This document shows positions 25,367 through 34,724 of a stretch of 64,000 bases of DNA, in pieces. The notes below the pieces were generated by a model, which saw only the letters and a list, made by a program, of their open reading frames with translations, had not been told where the DNA came from and did no database searches. The translations under genes were made by a program, and so were the position numbers. How positions within the stretch are numbered: the first letter of the stretch is position 1; the number at the start of each line of letters is the position of its first letter. Where the stretch lies: contig NZ_JAKZHX010000004.1 in NCBI RefSeq assembly GCF_022568815.1, forward strand, positions 306,339 through 370,338, read 5' to 3'. This stretch comes from Undibacterium paludis. GTDB lineage: Bacteria; Pseudomonadota; Gammaproteobacteria; Burkholderiales; Burkholderiaceae_D.

Positions 25367-28300
25367 TTATTTTTTATCTTCTGACGTGCTCAGTTTGAGC
25401 CAACCTTCTTGAATTTCGAGCACCTCGTCCCAATTCGCCTGGGTATTGGCCGGCCCGATGTGGGTAGCCTCACTCGCCTCGCGCCTGGCAATCCACGACC
25501 ACTTGTGGTCTGCTTCTGTGGGCAGGGGTAAGGCAATCTTGTCCGCCGGGCTCAGGATAGGCGCTGTCAAAAACCATGCTTCCATTGCCTTGAGTGCTGG
25601 TGCATAGTGATCTGGTGCGATTTCGTGTACCTCTGCAGGCAAAATCCCGGATGTGACATGCACCACACCGCGTGGGTCCAGCAGCATGGTCAGGTTCACT
25701 TCACCGTCGGCGATGCAACGCTCTATCCAGGTGTCATTACCAGTCTGGTATGCACCATAGTTGCCATCCTTGTCTTCTATCCAATACCCCAATAGTCCAT
25801 CGTTCAATTGCCGGCTGTCTCCAAGACGAATCTGCAATTTCACCCTGCTCACACCATCGCTTGATCGCTCGAATTGTTTACCATCACTTTCAAAAAACTT
25901 TTCAAGATCAATGCGGAAGCAGTCCCAGCTTTGGTTAATCGCCGGATGTCCCTGTAGATCCAGTTTCAATTTTGCCCGCACCACGGCAATTGGTCTTCCA
26001 ATCAAAAGTGCCAGGGCTTCATGTTCGGAAGAGCGCGCCGGGTTAATGTGCTCCAGTGCCGTATCCAGTTGCTTAAAAAAATTGGCTGGTGCTTTTGTGA
26101 TTAACTCTTCTACCATCACGCCAAGATACTTGGGCAGTTTCTCAGGCTTGACTGGTGCGGCCCCCGGTGCGTATGTCCACTTGAAATCGCTATCAAGCGC
26201 CCCTTGTGCCTTGCCGCTGGCATCATAGACCATGAGACTTTGATCCAGCTGGTTTTGCAAGAACCAGCCACAAACCGGTGTCGTTGCCGGGTGAGAGTTC
26301 ATCTCAACTTCGCCATTGTCACCTGCAAGCCATTGAAAAAATATCCGCGCTGCTTGTGTCAGCCGGGGGGGCAATGAAAAAAAACCTGATTCGCCTGATG
26401 CTGCAGGCATCAACTCGCTCGCCAGCCAGTTTTTTACGTCCAGATCTTGCACCCGTCCAAAGGTATCTACCAGACGCAAATCAAGCACCTTGAAGCCACC
26501 ACTACGTATCAGGTGAAAGTCGTCCAGTGGTTGTGGCGCAACCCAGGTGTTTGAGCCCACAGCCTGTTTCACACGGCGGGTGAATGCTTTGGCATCTTCA
26601 AATCCCAGCGGTTCGTCAAGTGGCAGTTGGAAGGTTTGCTTGTGCATCAGCAAGGCTTCGTTAAAGCCATTCAACGCTTGTGCCAATACATGGAATTGCG
26701 CATCGTCAATCACCGATGCAACCTCGAGTATGGTGTCTACGACTGTATCAGCAATCTTGGGGTCTGCTTTTTTTGTGTCGTACCATTCCTTGATGGCATG
26801 AACGTGGGTTTCGAAAAAGTCGTTGCTGCGCTCTTTTGGTGGGATAGCCTTGTCCTCGAAATATTTTGGCAGCAGCCTTAGCGACAAGAAAGCATTGATG
26901 CGCTCAGAGAGTTTCAGTTTGGCGTGGCCCGTTAGCAAACTGCTGCCCGTGTAGATACTTGCAGCTTGTCCGGTCCCTGCTTTGCCTGCAATAGCGGTCA
27001 ATTCCACCTGATCATGATCGAGCTTATAGGTGTTCAGAATAAAATCAGGATCGTAATGGCGATTATGGGCAGAAAGATTGTTCTTCTCTTGCACGGGTTT
27101 CATCTCCACCCGCCAATCGAGTGAGAATGGATGCCATGTTCCTGGCGGGTCTTCGTGCGTGCCGCCTTTGAATTGACCTATGAGCTCGGAGAGCGTATCA
27201 ATGTTGGACAGGTCCAGGTCCTTCGTCAAAACGCCACATGGATGTGGGCCGCTTTGAAAGTGGCGAGTGGTCATGCGCAAGCCATTGCCGGAAATCAGCA
27301 GTACCGGCTCATTCGGGCGGAAAAAACGCATTCCCGGTCGGGACTGGAGTTGTTTCGGTGTGTGCAGCAGATCTTCGAGTTCTTTTTTGCACTTGTCGCG
27401 GTTTGCTGTCAACTGCGTGAGCTGTTCTTTTTTGTCAGCAATAGGGATAAGCTGGTGTTTTTCTATGAAAAACCGCACTTCGTCAATGTCCGGGTAATCG
27501 TCACGTGCATCGCCAGGTGGATAGGCGCACAGCATGTATTTGTACCAGTCTGCATACAGCTGCTTTTGCATGCAGTCCAATTCACAGATTGCCTGATCGA
27601 GTTCGCGTTGTGCCAGGTTGAGTTGATTGAGCAAATGCGGCTCTTTTATCGCATCGGCAGCAGGGATGGTATCGCTGAGTGGCAAGTTTTTCTTGGCGCT
27701 GGCATCGGTTATGCGTATGCCCCACACCGTCCCCCCGGTAAGCGAGGAAAACCCGCGATCATGTCTTGCATGCTGAAATTTCGGTCCAATGTCTAGCGTC
27801 AAATGATCAATGCGCTCTGACAAATGCAAGGCCTCCAGCTTGGCTTCGAGATTTTCTTTCACATGATGAAGACGGGCATCGTGTGCCAGCAATGCCGACA
27901 AGGCTTCAGTGGCAGTATTGCCCATTGCCACGGACACATTGTCTGGTTTGAAAGTGTCTGCTTTCTTGTCCATGCTTATGTGTGCATGGAAGATACTCGC
28001 TTTTGGCAAAGCCGCCTGTGCGTCTGCTATCTCCCAATTGAATGCATCCTTTAGCGCATGCTTCAATACTGCAGCTTCATCGATGGTTTGACCTGCCTTT
28101 TTCAGATTTTGGTGGGCTATTTCCAGGGCTTCGCTCATTGCTTCACTATTGAGCCAATCCTGGCCAGGATCACTGTACCAACCGATGACTTCGTATCTAA
28201 GCCCGCTTACGTCAGTGGGTAACTCGGCATCATGCAATCCGAACACGCTCAGGCAATTGGAATACAGCGCAGCAAATGTGGGTTCGCCCAAGCCGCCTTT

Positions 28301-28900
28301 GGGGGGCACGGTATTACTCATCTCTCTGGGATTGGGCTGGTATCCCACTACGGTTAAACGATAGTTTTTGCTTGAAAGATATTCGGGGGTAGTGTCGTTT
28401 TCTATCTGCGGACGTATCCGTCCGAGGTAACGAAATGGTCGCTCCCCTTTTTGCCTGTCACATGGGAAGGGGATTGCCACGCTGTGCAGGGTTTTGCCAT
28501 CGGCTGGCGGGAATACGGTTTTGTCCGGGTGTAAATAATCGCTTTCTACCACCCATTGCTTGTCTTGTTTTTCATTTTGAAGACGCGTCACCAACCACCT
28601 GTTTGGCACTGCCGGGAAGAGCATGCCTTGCTCATAGCCGGCGGGAACCTTGCTGCTGCCGTGTGCCAGGGCATCAGGCAAGCTCCAGTGCAGATGTACC
28701 CCTGGGGGTAGAACCAGCGTCTGGTTCTCAAACGGATACGATGCCAGATCTTCACTGATGTTTGCAACGTCAGGGTTGACTTCATGCTCGCCATTCCAGT
28801 AGGGCATGCGTGTGAAATCTGCTTTTGCGTTGACAACTGACAGTGGCGCCGTCAAATGCAGTGCATCCAGACGAATGGGGACGGTCAAAAAAACTGTCAT
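25367..28900 (-). CDS. Unrecognised 1177-aa protein, first gene of the five-gene cluster
   Basis: I do not recognise the family. No signal peptide and no membrane helices. The N-terminus has NQTLVLPPGVHLHWSLPDAL, the centre a coiled-coil-prone stretch (about 420-520, rich in Leu, Gln and Lys) followed by RPGMRFFRPNEPVLLISGNG. The C-terminus has MLLDPRGVVHVTSGILP and IALPLPTEADHKWSWI. The start ATG 28900 is preceded by GGATGAG and AGGAAA. It heads the leftward cluster and the 330 bases upstream hold no gene, so a promoter should be there. It could be a large structural or scaffold protein, but that is a guess. Confidence 0.82.
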   Translation of the reverse strand: MTVFLTVPIRLDALHLTAPLSVVNAKADFTRMPYWNGEHEVNPDVANISEDLASYPFENQTLVLPPGVHLHWSLPDALAHGSSKVPAGYEQGMLFPAVPNRWLVTRLQNEKQDKQWVVESDYLHPDKTVFPPADGKTLHSVAIPFPCDRQKGERPFRYLGRIRPQIENDTTPEYLSSKNYRLTVVGYQPNPREMSNTVPPKGGLGEPTFAALYSNCLSVFGLHDAELPTDVSGLRYEVIGWYSDPGQDWLNSEAMSEALEIAHQNLKKAGQTIDEAAVLKHALKDAFNWEIADAQAALPKASIFHAHISMDKKADTFKPDNVSVAMGNTATEALSALLAHDARLHHVKENLEAKLEALHLSERIDHLTLDIGPKFQHARHDRGFSSLTGGTVWGIRITDASAKKNLPLSDTIPAADAIKEPHLLNQLNLAQRELDQAICELDCMQKQLYADWYKYMLCAYPPGDARDDYPDIDEVRFFIEKHQLIPIADKKEQLTQLTANRDKCKKELEDLLHTPKQLQSRPGMRFFRPNEPVLLISGNGLRMTTRHFQSGPHPCGVLTKDLDLSNIDTLSELIGQFKGGTHEDPPGTWHPFSLDWRVEMKPVQEKNNLSAHNRHYDPDFILNTYKLDHDQVELTAIAGKAGTGQAASIYTGSSLLTGHAKLKLSERINAFLSLRLLPKYFEDKAIPPKERSNDFFETHVHAIKEWYDTKKADPKIADTVVDTILEVASVIDDAQFHVLAQALNGFNEALLMHKQTFQLPLDEPLGFEDAKAFTRRVKQAVGSNTWVAPQPLDDFHLIRSGGFKVLDLRLVDTFGRVQDLDVKNWLASELMPAASGESGFFSLPPRLTQAARIFFQWLAGDNGEVEMNSHPATTPVCGWFLQNQLDQSLMVYDASGKAQGALDSDFKWTYAPGAAPVKPEKLPKYLGVMVEELITKAPANFFKQLDTALEHINPARSSEHEALALLIGRPIAVVRAKLKLDLQGHPAINQSWDCFRIDLEKFFESDGKQFERSSDGVSRVKLQIRLGDSRQLNDGLLGYWIEDKDGNYGAYQTGNDTWIERCIADGEVNLTMLLDPRGVVHVTSGILPAEVHEIAPDHYAPALKAMEAWFLTAPILSPADKIALPLPTEADHKWSWIARREASEATHIGPANTQANWDEVLEIQEGWLKLSTSEDKK

Positions 28901-29233
28901 ATCTCATCCATTTCCTAGGCAAGTCGGAAGGCGTGTAATATTTTATTTTTATTTTTATAATTGCATAATGTACATTCTAATCTTCGCAGTTTCCAATAAA
29001 ACATTGCACCTTGTTAGGTATTTGTCTGTAATTGGAGAATTTTGTGACGGGAGCATTAAAAGCTTGAAGAAATGAAGCGTCATTCAAGGCATTATTTATC
29101 AATTTGCAATTATTAAATTGAAAATGAAATGCTGATTGTGTTCACACCGCACATATTGAGCAAAGTGCTTTAGCAAGTACTTTCGACATACCAGGTCCCC
29201 CTCATTCAAGAAAATCAAAACGCAATTCATGAG
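28901..29233. other. AT-rich spacer with presumed promoter of the cluster
   Basis: No convincing open frame on either strand. The first 100 bases are very AT-rich. A weak leftward promoter could be read as TTGGAA and TACATT (18 bases apart) around 28970-28997. It is the only gap before the 1177-aa gene, so the cluster promoter is expected here. Confidence 0.4.
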
Positions 29234-29569
29234 GTATCCGGTCTCAGGTTCAGCATGCTGGAAATCCATCTCACGAAAGGTATCAATGCCACCCTGCCGC
29301 GTCTGCGCAACGCCTCGATTGCGCTGGGCCTGCTGGCGATAGGCGCGGGCATGCGCCTGTCAGGTCTGCGAGAAGCCAAGGGGATTGCTGCCTACTTCCT
29401 GTCCGCCAAACTGCTGGCCCTGCCCTTCATCGCCTTACCGTCGGTCTCAAGCGCTTATGTATTAGCCGCCCGCATGGGTGGCAACGGATTCTTCGTGGCT
29501 TTCCTGCTTTCGGCCAGTACGGTGCTGTCGGTGTTGACTTTGCCGCTGTGGTTGAGTCTGGTCAGGTGA
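29234..29569 (+). pseudogene. Truncated AEC transporter copy (right direct repeat)
   Basis: This copies codons from about 164 onward of the AEC gene at 13912-14802, ending with the same LTLPLWLSLVR and stop. The first 163 codons are missing. An in-frame 66-base deletion joins LPFIAL to PSVSSAYVLAARMGG. In the intact copy the deletion ends are marked by the short repeat GCCCTG, suggesting replication slippage. A 104-residue frame remains open from ATG 29255, but it lacks most transmembrane helices and no ribosome binding site is apparent. It is best read as a relic. Confidence 0.8.
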
Positions 29570-29609
29570 AAGCGACAAGCGAAATTAGCAATAAGAGTTT
29601 GCAGCAAAC

Positions 29610-29650
29610 GCCGCCAGGCTCCTGCCTGCGCAGGAGTGACGAAATGACGG
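29610..29650. repeat. REP-like palindromic element
   Basis: CTCCTGC at 29619-29625 and GCAGGAG at 29630-29636 form a 7-bp hairpin, inside the phrase GCGCAGGAGTGACGAAATGACGG. This has the form of dispersed extragenic palindromes common in Proteobacteria. Only one copy is in the window, so dispersal is inferred. Confidence 0.45.
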
Positions 29651-29661
29651 GTACGGTTGAT

Positions 29662-30756
29662 TTACGTAATAGACAAAACCTGAATCCCGTGCTGCCCCAA
29701 AGCCCAAACCACATGCTCCCTCACCATCTCTGAGGGATGATCTAGCCGTGACTGCAACACCGCGACTATCTCGGCATCCCCATGCATGGCGGATGCCGCA
29801 TTACCGAGGCCGACTGCAATATTGCGCAACCAGCGTTCATGGCCTATGCGGCGTATCGGGCTGCCTTCCATGATGCGCAGGAACTGTTCTTCGTTCCAGG
29901 CAAACAGGTGCACCATACGGGCATTGTCGAGACCGTTTCTGACAGCAAAATCATCAACGGCAGCAACCTGGGCAAACTTGTTCCAGGGGCAGACCAGTTG
30001 GCAGTCATCGCAGCCATACACACGGTTGCCTATCAAAGGACGTAATTCCACCGGTATGCTGCCATGCAATTCTATGGTCAGGTAAGACACGCACAGACGG
30101 GCATCGACGGTATAAGGGGCGACGATCGCCCTGGTCGGGCAAACATCCATGCAGGCGCTGCATTGGCCGCAGTGCGCACCTACCGGCTCATCAACGGGCA
30201 GTGGCAAATCAACCAGTATTTCCCCAAGAAAGAACATGGATCCGGCCTCGCGACTGAGTAAAAGACTATGCTTGCCACGCCAGCCCAGGCCAGCCTTGGC
30301 TGCCAGCGCCACTTCCATGACAGGGGCAGAATCGGTAAATACCCGGAAACCATATGGTCCTATCGCCTGCTCTATGCGTTCTGCCAGTTGTTGCAGGCGG
30401 TTGCGCAAGACCTTGTGGTAATCGCGACCACGCGCATACAGGGAAATGACGGCCATGTCCGGCCCCTGCGCAAGCTCGGCAGTACGCCAGTTCTCATTTT
30501 GCGGCAGATAATTCATGCGGGCAGAGATCACCCTGACCGTGCCTGGTACCAGTTCTGCCGGGCGGGTGCGCTTGCTGCCATGGCTGGCCATATACGTCAT
30601 TTCACCATGGTAGCCTGCGTCAAGCCAGGCCTGGAAACTGTCTTCAATATGACTTAAATCAACATCGCCTATACGTAATTCAGAAAACCCCAATTCCCTG
30701 CCCCACAGGCGTATCTGTCCGGCCAGGTCGGCCAGGGCCTGCTGACTGATACTCAT
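29662..30756 (-). CDS. queG: Epoxyqueuosine reductase QueG
   Basis: A 364-residue cobalamin-dependent Fe-S enzyme that reduces epoxyqueuosine to queuosine in the tRNA anticodon, the last step of queuosine synthesis. Two 4Fe-4S motifs are visible: CGQCSACMDVCPTRAI and GCDDCQLVCPWNKF. The C-terminal HEAT-like repeat (ALGQHGIQ) is typical. The frame is open to 30852, which would overlap tsaE. ATG 30756 has GGAGGGGG just upstream and matches the usual QueG start. It is divergent from tsaE, as in many Burkholderiales. Confidence 0.93.
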   Translation of the reverse strand: MSISQQALADLAGQIRLWGRELGFSELRIGDVDLSHIEDSFQAWLDAGYHGEMTYMASHGSKRTRPAELVPGTVRVISARMNYLPQNENWRTAELAQGPDMAVISLYARGRDYHKVLRNRLQQLAERIEQAIGPYGFRVFTDSAPVMEVALAAKAGLGWRGKHSLLLSREAGSMFFLGEILVDLPLPVDEPVGAHCGQCSACMDVCPTRAIVAPYTVDARLCVSYLTIELHGSIPVELRPLIGNRVYGCDDCQLVCPWNKFAQVAAVDDFAVRNGLDNARMVHLFAWNEEQFLRIMEGSPIRRIGHERWLRNIAVGLGNAASAMHGDAEIVAVLQSRLDHPSEMVREHVVWALGQHGIQVLSIT

Positions 30757-30845
30757 AGCCCCCTCCCGCTGGCGCTGACAGGGGTCAGGCGATATGTTAT
30801 ATATGCAGCTTGAAGCAGGATCATGAATAAGGGACTTTGCAGGAA

Positions 30846-31331
30846 ATGTCACATTATAAGACTACACTCGCCGATGAAGCAGCAACCCAGGCACTGGGAA
30901 AATGCCTGGCCCATGCACTGGCGCCAGGTATGAGTATTTTTTTACATGGCGACCTCGGCGCCGGCAAAACTGCCCTGACACGCGCCATGATCCATGCCGC
31001 CGGCCATGCCGGTAATGTCAAAAGCCCGACCTACACCCTGGCAGAGCCCTATCAGGTCACATTGAAGGGGCAGGCTGTCACCATCATGCATTTTGACCTG
31101 TATCGCATGGTCAGTGCAGATGAATTTGCCGAGGCCGGCTTCAGGGAAGAATTTAATGACAGTAATATTTGTGTGGTGGAATGGCCGGAAAAAGCGGATG
31201 GCCTGCTACCCAAACCTGATTTGAATATATTTTTGCGCGTCGCCGGTGACGGTCGTGAGGTAGAATTGCACGCGTTGTCTGCTAAAGGTATCGCATGTCT
31301 CGCATCACTCAAGTTCGCCCCGAATCTGTAA
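30846..31331 (+). CDS. tsaE: tRNA threonylcarbamoyladenosine biosynthesis ATPase TsaE
   Basis: A 161-residue P-loop protein that works with TsaB and TsaD to make t6A on ANN-decoding tRNAs. The Walker A motif is GDLGAGKT (residues 35-42), followed by SPTYTLAEPY and the HFDLYR and EWPEKA signatures. ATG 30846 is chosen, with AAGGGA about 10 bases upstream. A TTG three codons earlier (30837) cannot be excluded. It overlaps amiC by 37 bases, the usual tsaE-amiC arrangement. Confidence 0.92.
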   Translation: MSHYKTTLADEAATQALGKCLAHALAPGMSIFLHGDLGAGKTALTRAMIHAAGHAGNVKSPTYTLAEPYQVTLKGQAVTIMHFDLYRMVSADEFAEAGFREEFNDSNICVVEWPEKADGLLPKPDLNIFLRVAGDGREVELHALSAKGIACLASLKFAPNL

Positions 31332-32755
31332 GCGCTGAAAGTACGTCGGGTACTGGTATCGCGCACTCTAAAAAACGCCGCGTCCTGCTCAAGGCGGGCG
31401 GCACCCTGCTGCTGTCAGTACTGGCGCCCGCCGCCAATGCGGCGCAGATACTGGCCGTGCGCGTATGGCCAGCAGAAGACTATACCCGTGTCACGCTGGA
31501 AAACGACAGTGAACTGAAGACCAGTCATTTTGTACTGAAAGACCCCTATCGCCTGTTTGTCGATATCGAGGGTCTGGAACTCAATGCCAAGCTCAAGGAG
31601 CTGGTCGCCAAGATCAAGTCAAACGATCCTTACATCAAGCAGGTGCGCGTGGGACAGAACCGGCCCAACGTCGTGCGCCTGGTATTTGACCTGAAAGAAG
31701 AAGTCAGCCCGCAGGTATTCACCCTGGAGCCCGTCGGCAATTACAAGCACAGGCTGGTGTTTGACCTGTATCCGGCCAATCCAGTCGACCCATTGACTGC
31801 CATGATAGAAAAAGGCGAATGGAATAAGGATGCCGCCAATAAAACAGCCGCCCCGAATGCGACCACCAACCCGGCAGATATCCTGGCCGGCAAGAGCGAG
31901 GGGAAAGCTGATACCAGGGCCGACAATAAAGCCGAGGTCAAAACCGAACCAAAAACGGATGAGAAATCTGCCAGGGCCGATACACCCAATAATGCACATC
32001 AGGATAAGCCAGCAGATAAACCGGCTGAAAAAGCCGTTCAGCTGACACGCATGATCACCATCGCCATCGACCCCGGTCATGGCGGTGAAGACCCCGGTGC
32101 AATAGGCCGTGGCGGCAGTCGCGAAAAAGACGTGGTACTGGCGATTGCCAAACGCCTCAAGGCCAAGATAGAGCAACACCCGAATATGCGTGTCATGCTG
32201 ACCCGTGATTCAGACTACTTTGTTCCCTTGAATGTCAGGGTGCAAAAAGCCCGCGCCGTGCAGGCTGACCTGTTCATGTCCGTGCATGCGGATGCCTTTG
32301 TCAATTCAAGTGCACGCGGCTCTTCTGTCTTCGTCTTATCAGAAAAAGGAGCCAGCTCCACCGCAGCACGCTGGCTGGCGGATAAAGAAAATGCGGCCGA
32401 CCTGATCGGTGGGGTCAATATCAAGACCCACGACAAGCAGCTTGCCAGCGTCTTGCTGGATTTGTCCACGACAGCGCAGATCAATGACAGCCTCAAACTG
32501 GGCAAAGTTGTGTTGAATGAAATAAGTGGCATCAACAGACTGCACAAGGGTGCGGTTGAACAGGCTGGCTTCGCGGTACTAAAAGCACCAGATATTCCCA
32601 GTATCCTGATAGAAACAGCCTTCATCTCCAACCCGGAAGAAGAAGCCAAACTGACCGATGATGCCTATCAGGATCAACTGGCTGATGCGGTCATGAAAGG
32701 GATCAAGAAATATTTTTCCAAAAACCCGCCTTTGGCAAAAAATCGCATGACATGA
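31295..32755 (+). CDS. amiC: N-acetylmuramoyl-L-alanine amidase, AmiC type
   Basis: A 486-residue periplasmic amidase that cleaves septal peptidoglycan. The N-terminus has a twin-arginine-like signal (KKRRVLLKAGGTLLLSVLAPAANA). It is followed by an AMIN domain (about residues 50-165), a charged Lys/Asp/Ala-rich linker (about 175-250) and the Amidase_3 domain (about 252-478). Zinc and catalytic residues are read in IDPGHGGEDPGA, the following Glu of GSREKDVVL, SVHADAF and IETAFISNPEEE. The charged linker is longer than usual. It overlaps tsaE by 37 bases and the next gene by four. Confidence 0.92.
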   Translation: MSRITQVRPESVSAESTSGTGIAHSKKRRVLLKAGGTLLLSVLAPAANAAQILAVRVWPAEDYTRVTLENDSELKTSHFVLKDPYRLFVDIEGLELNAKLKELVAKIKSNDPYIKQVRVGQNRPNVVRLVFDLKEEVSPQVFTLEPVGNYKHRLVFDLYPANPVDPLTAMIEKGEWNKDAANKTAAPNATTNPADILAGKSEGKADTRADNKAEVKTEPKTDEKSARADTPNNAHQDKPADKPAEKAVQLTRMITIAIDPGHGGEDPGAIGRGGSREKDVVLAIAKRLKAKIEQHPNMRVMLTRDSDYFVPLNVRVQKARAVQADLFMSVHADAFVNSSARGSSVFVLSEKGASSTAARWLADKENAADLIGGVNIKTHDKQLASVLLDLSTTAQINDSLKLGKVVLNEISGINRLHKGAVEQAGFAVLKAPDIPSILIETAFISNPEEEAKLTDDAYQDQLADAVMKGIKKYFSKNPPLAKNRMT

Positions 32756-33291
32756 TAGGCCCGTGTATGAGGACAATACTCGCCGTCACTTTGGCTTTGA
32801 TGTTCATCCCGTCCGTCAAGGCCGAAGACGTAGCCAGTACTCCTGTTTATGTGGAGATGAAGGTTATCAGTTGCACCTCAGCCCTGCCACTGATAGAACA
32901 AAAGATCAAAAATGCAGGCTACACTAACGAAGAACTGGAGCACACTCGCCTGTCAGCCCGTGGTCTCGGTCTGCTGACCGCCCAGCCTCTGCAAGAAGTG
33001 GAGTATATTCAAAGCTTTTATGATCATAGCGCTGATGTCTACAAGGGGCGAGTAAAAAACCTGGGAAAGGTAGCGGTACGCCAGTTCATGAGCCCAGGGA
33101 AGGACGTGGATTTTTGTACCCGGTTTTATCTGGGCAAGACGCAATTATTCGAAACTACCGAACATTTGAGCTGTGGCGAAATCAAGGCCTGGTCCAAGCA
33201 TGTGACGGTTGCTCAATGCCTGACGGATTTGCCATCAGCTCATGGCCTCAATACGACGATACGGGAGTTAAAAAAATTTCCGGCACGTTGA
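32752..33291 (+). CDS. Putative secreted protein of unknown function, 179 aa
   Basis: No family recognised. A signal peptide covers about the first 25 residues (MRTILAVTLALMFIPSVKA and E). The mature part has four Cys (two around CTSALPL and CTRFYL, one in LSCGEIKAW and one in VAQCL), consistent with disulfides in the periplasm. ATG 32752 overlaps the amiC stop (ATGA), so coupling is likely. The alternative ATG 32767 gives a cleaner signal peptide. Reading context, it may assist a cell-wall or envelope function, but that is only proximity. Confidence 0.75.
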   Translation: MIGPCMRTILAVTLALMFIPSVKAEDVASTPVYVEMKVISCTSALPLIEQKIKNAGYTNEELEHTRLSARGLGLLTAQPLQEVEYIQSFYDHSADVYKGRVKNLGKVAVRQFMSPGKDVDFCTRFYLGKTQLFETTEHLSCGEIKAWSKHVTVAQCLTDLPSAHGLNTTIRELKKFPAR

Positions 33292-33306
33292 ACCTGCTCA
33301 ACTGCT

Positions 33307-34632
33307 TCATACCTTGCAGGCCTCGTTGACCTTTGCCAAAGCCGTTGACAGGATATCTGGCGGTACTGACCCCAGCGCCAGCCGCAGAGCCTGAGGTAAG
33401 GCAATACTGGCAGCAAAAGCCTCAGCTGTCGCCACCATGACGCCTTGTTGTGCCAGACTAGCCGCAATCTGATCTGCACGTAATCCCTCAGGCAGGCTCA
33501 GCCATAAATAATAGGCACTGGGATGGGCGGTCAGCATGCAGTCAGGCAAAGCCATCCGTGCCAATTGCTGCCTTTTCCTGGCGTCCTTGCGCTTTTTGAT
33601 TTCCAGCGCATCGACAACCCCGTCTTCTATCCAACGACATGCCAAGGCTATCATCAGTGAAGGAGTATTACCAGAAGTGACGCGAATAGCTGTTTCCAGT
33701 GCAGCTATTTTGGCTGCGGGCGCCGCCAGCATGCCTATACGCAAACCTGATGCCACGCTTTTTGACAGGCCGGAAATATAGATAGTCTGCTCTGGCGCGT
33801 GGACAAACACAGGTTTTGGTGCGGGTTCAGCCAAAAATGCATAGGCACCATCTTCAATGATCAGAAATTGATATTGCTGCGCCAGCCGCGCCAGTTGGAG
33901 CCGCTCTTTTTCAGTCATGACCGTACCCATGGGATTATGCATGGTGGGCATGACATACACGGCACGCACTGGCCGTCGCTGGCACAGGGTGGCCAGGGCT
34001 GGCAGATTCAACTTGCCGCTGAGCAAAGGCAGTGCTTCCACATCGAGCCTGGCCGATTGCGCCAGGGTTTTCATACCAGGAAAAGTCAGTGCATCCATCA
34101 CCAGAATATCACCTGGAGCCAGGAAAGCCTGCACTGTTACCGCCAGTGCTTGCTGAGCACCGTTGACGATGAGCACCTGCGAGGCTGGCAGACGCAAGCC
34201 CCGATTACGTAAATGCCTGGCAAAAATTTGCCTCTCATGCAAACGGCCACCTTGCGGCGCGGCGTGCAGCAATGCGTCCAGGTCGCCTGAGCTGGCTATG
34301 CATCGCAAAGCTTCGCGCAGCATCTCATCCTGCCCCGGCAGGCAAGGGTAGTTAAACACCAGGTCGACTGCACCTGATTGCAGAGCTTGCTGCTCCAGTC
34401 CCAATCCGCGCGGAAGGCTGGTATCGCGCACGAAAGTGCCGCGCCCCATTTCACAGCTCACCAGGCCATGACGTTCAAGTTCCGCATACACGCGCGATGC
34501 CGTAGCCAGGGCAATGCCATGCTCATGCATGAGCCGGCGCAGTGTTGGTAATTGGGTGCCGGGTCGTAATTTACCATTACGAATAAGATGAGCATATTCA
34601 TCAACAACTGTTTTGTAACGCGCCAGGGCCAT
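33307..34632 (-). CDS. MocR/PdxR-type GntR-aminotransferase regulator
   Basis: A 441-residue regulator with an N-terminal GntR winged helix (about residues 10-75, LPTLRRLMHEHGIALATASRVYAELE) fused to a class-I aminotransferase domain. The PLP lysine is in ISGLSKSVASGLRIG. It typically responds to PLP or an amine and controls the divergent gene. Here that gene is a LysE-type exporter at 34725, with an 92-base gap containing a rightward promoter. Amino acid or drug export control is therefore likely (inference). Confidence 0.9.
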   Translation of the reverse strand: MALARYKTVVDEYAHLIRNGKLRPGTQLPTLRRLMHEHGIALATASRVYAELERHGLVSCEMGRGTFVRDTSLPRGLGLEQQALQSGAVDLVFNYPCLPGQDEMLREALRCIASSGDLDALLHAAPQGGRLHERQIFARHLRNRGLRLPASQVLIVNGAQQALAVTVQAFLAPGDILVMDALTFPGMKTLAQSARLDVEALPLLSGKLNLPALATLCQRRPVRAVYVMPTMHNPMGTVMTEKERLQLARLAQQYQFLIIEDGAYAFLAEPAPKPVFVHAPEQTIYISGLSKSVASGLRIGMLAAPAAKIAALETAIRVTSGNTPSLMIALACRWIEDGVVDALEIKKRKDARKRQQLARMALPDCMLTAHPSAYYLWLSLPEGLRADQIAASLAQQGVMVATAEAFAASIALPQALRLALGSVPPDILSTALAKVNEACKV

Positions 34633-34653
34633 AAGAGTATCTAGAACATTTTT

Positions 34654-34682
34654 TTTACTGTATCAGGTCAAAAGGCTACACT
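34654..34682 (+). promoter_or_regulatory. Promoter of the LysE-type exporter
   Basis: TTTACT (34654-34659) and TACACT (34677-34682) separated by 17 bases, in the gap shared with the MocR regulator. It probably overlaps the regulator operator. Confidence 0.45.
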
Positions 34683-34724
34683 GCCAGCATCTTTTCTGCA
34701 ATCAATCACTAAAGGATGCAAGCC

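Noticed and set aside
14881..28900. Contractile injection system or phage tail module
   Set aside because: Only the fibre-like protein resembles a phage part. No sheath, tube, baseplate, spike, tape measure or ATPase was seen in the block.
14881..28900. Toxin/immunity (polymorphic toxin) island
   Set aside because: No signal peptide, no short toxin C-terminus module, no small immunity genes and no type VI or two-partner secretion genes were found.
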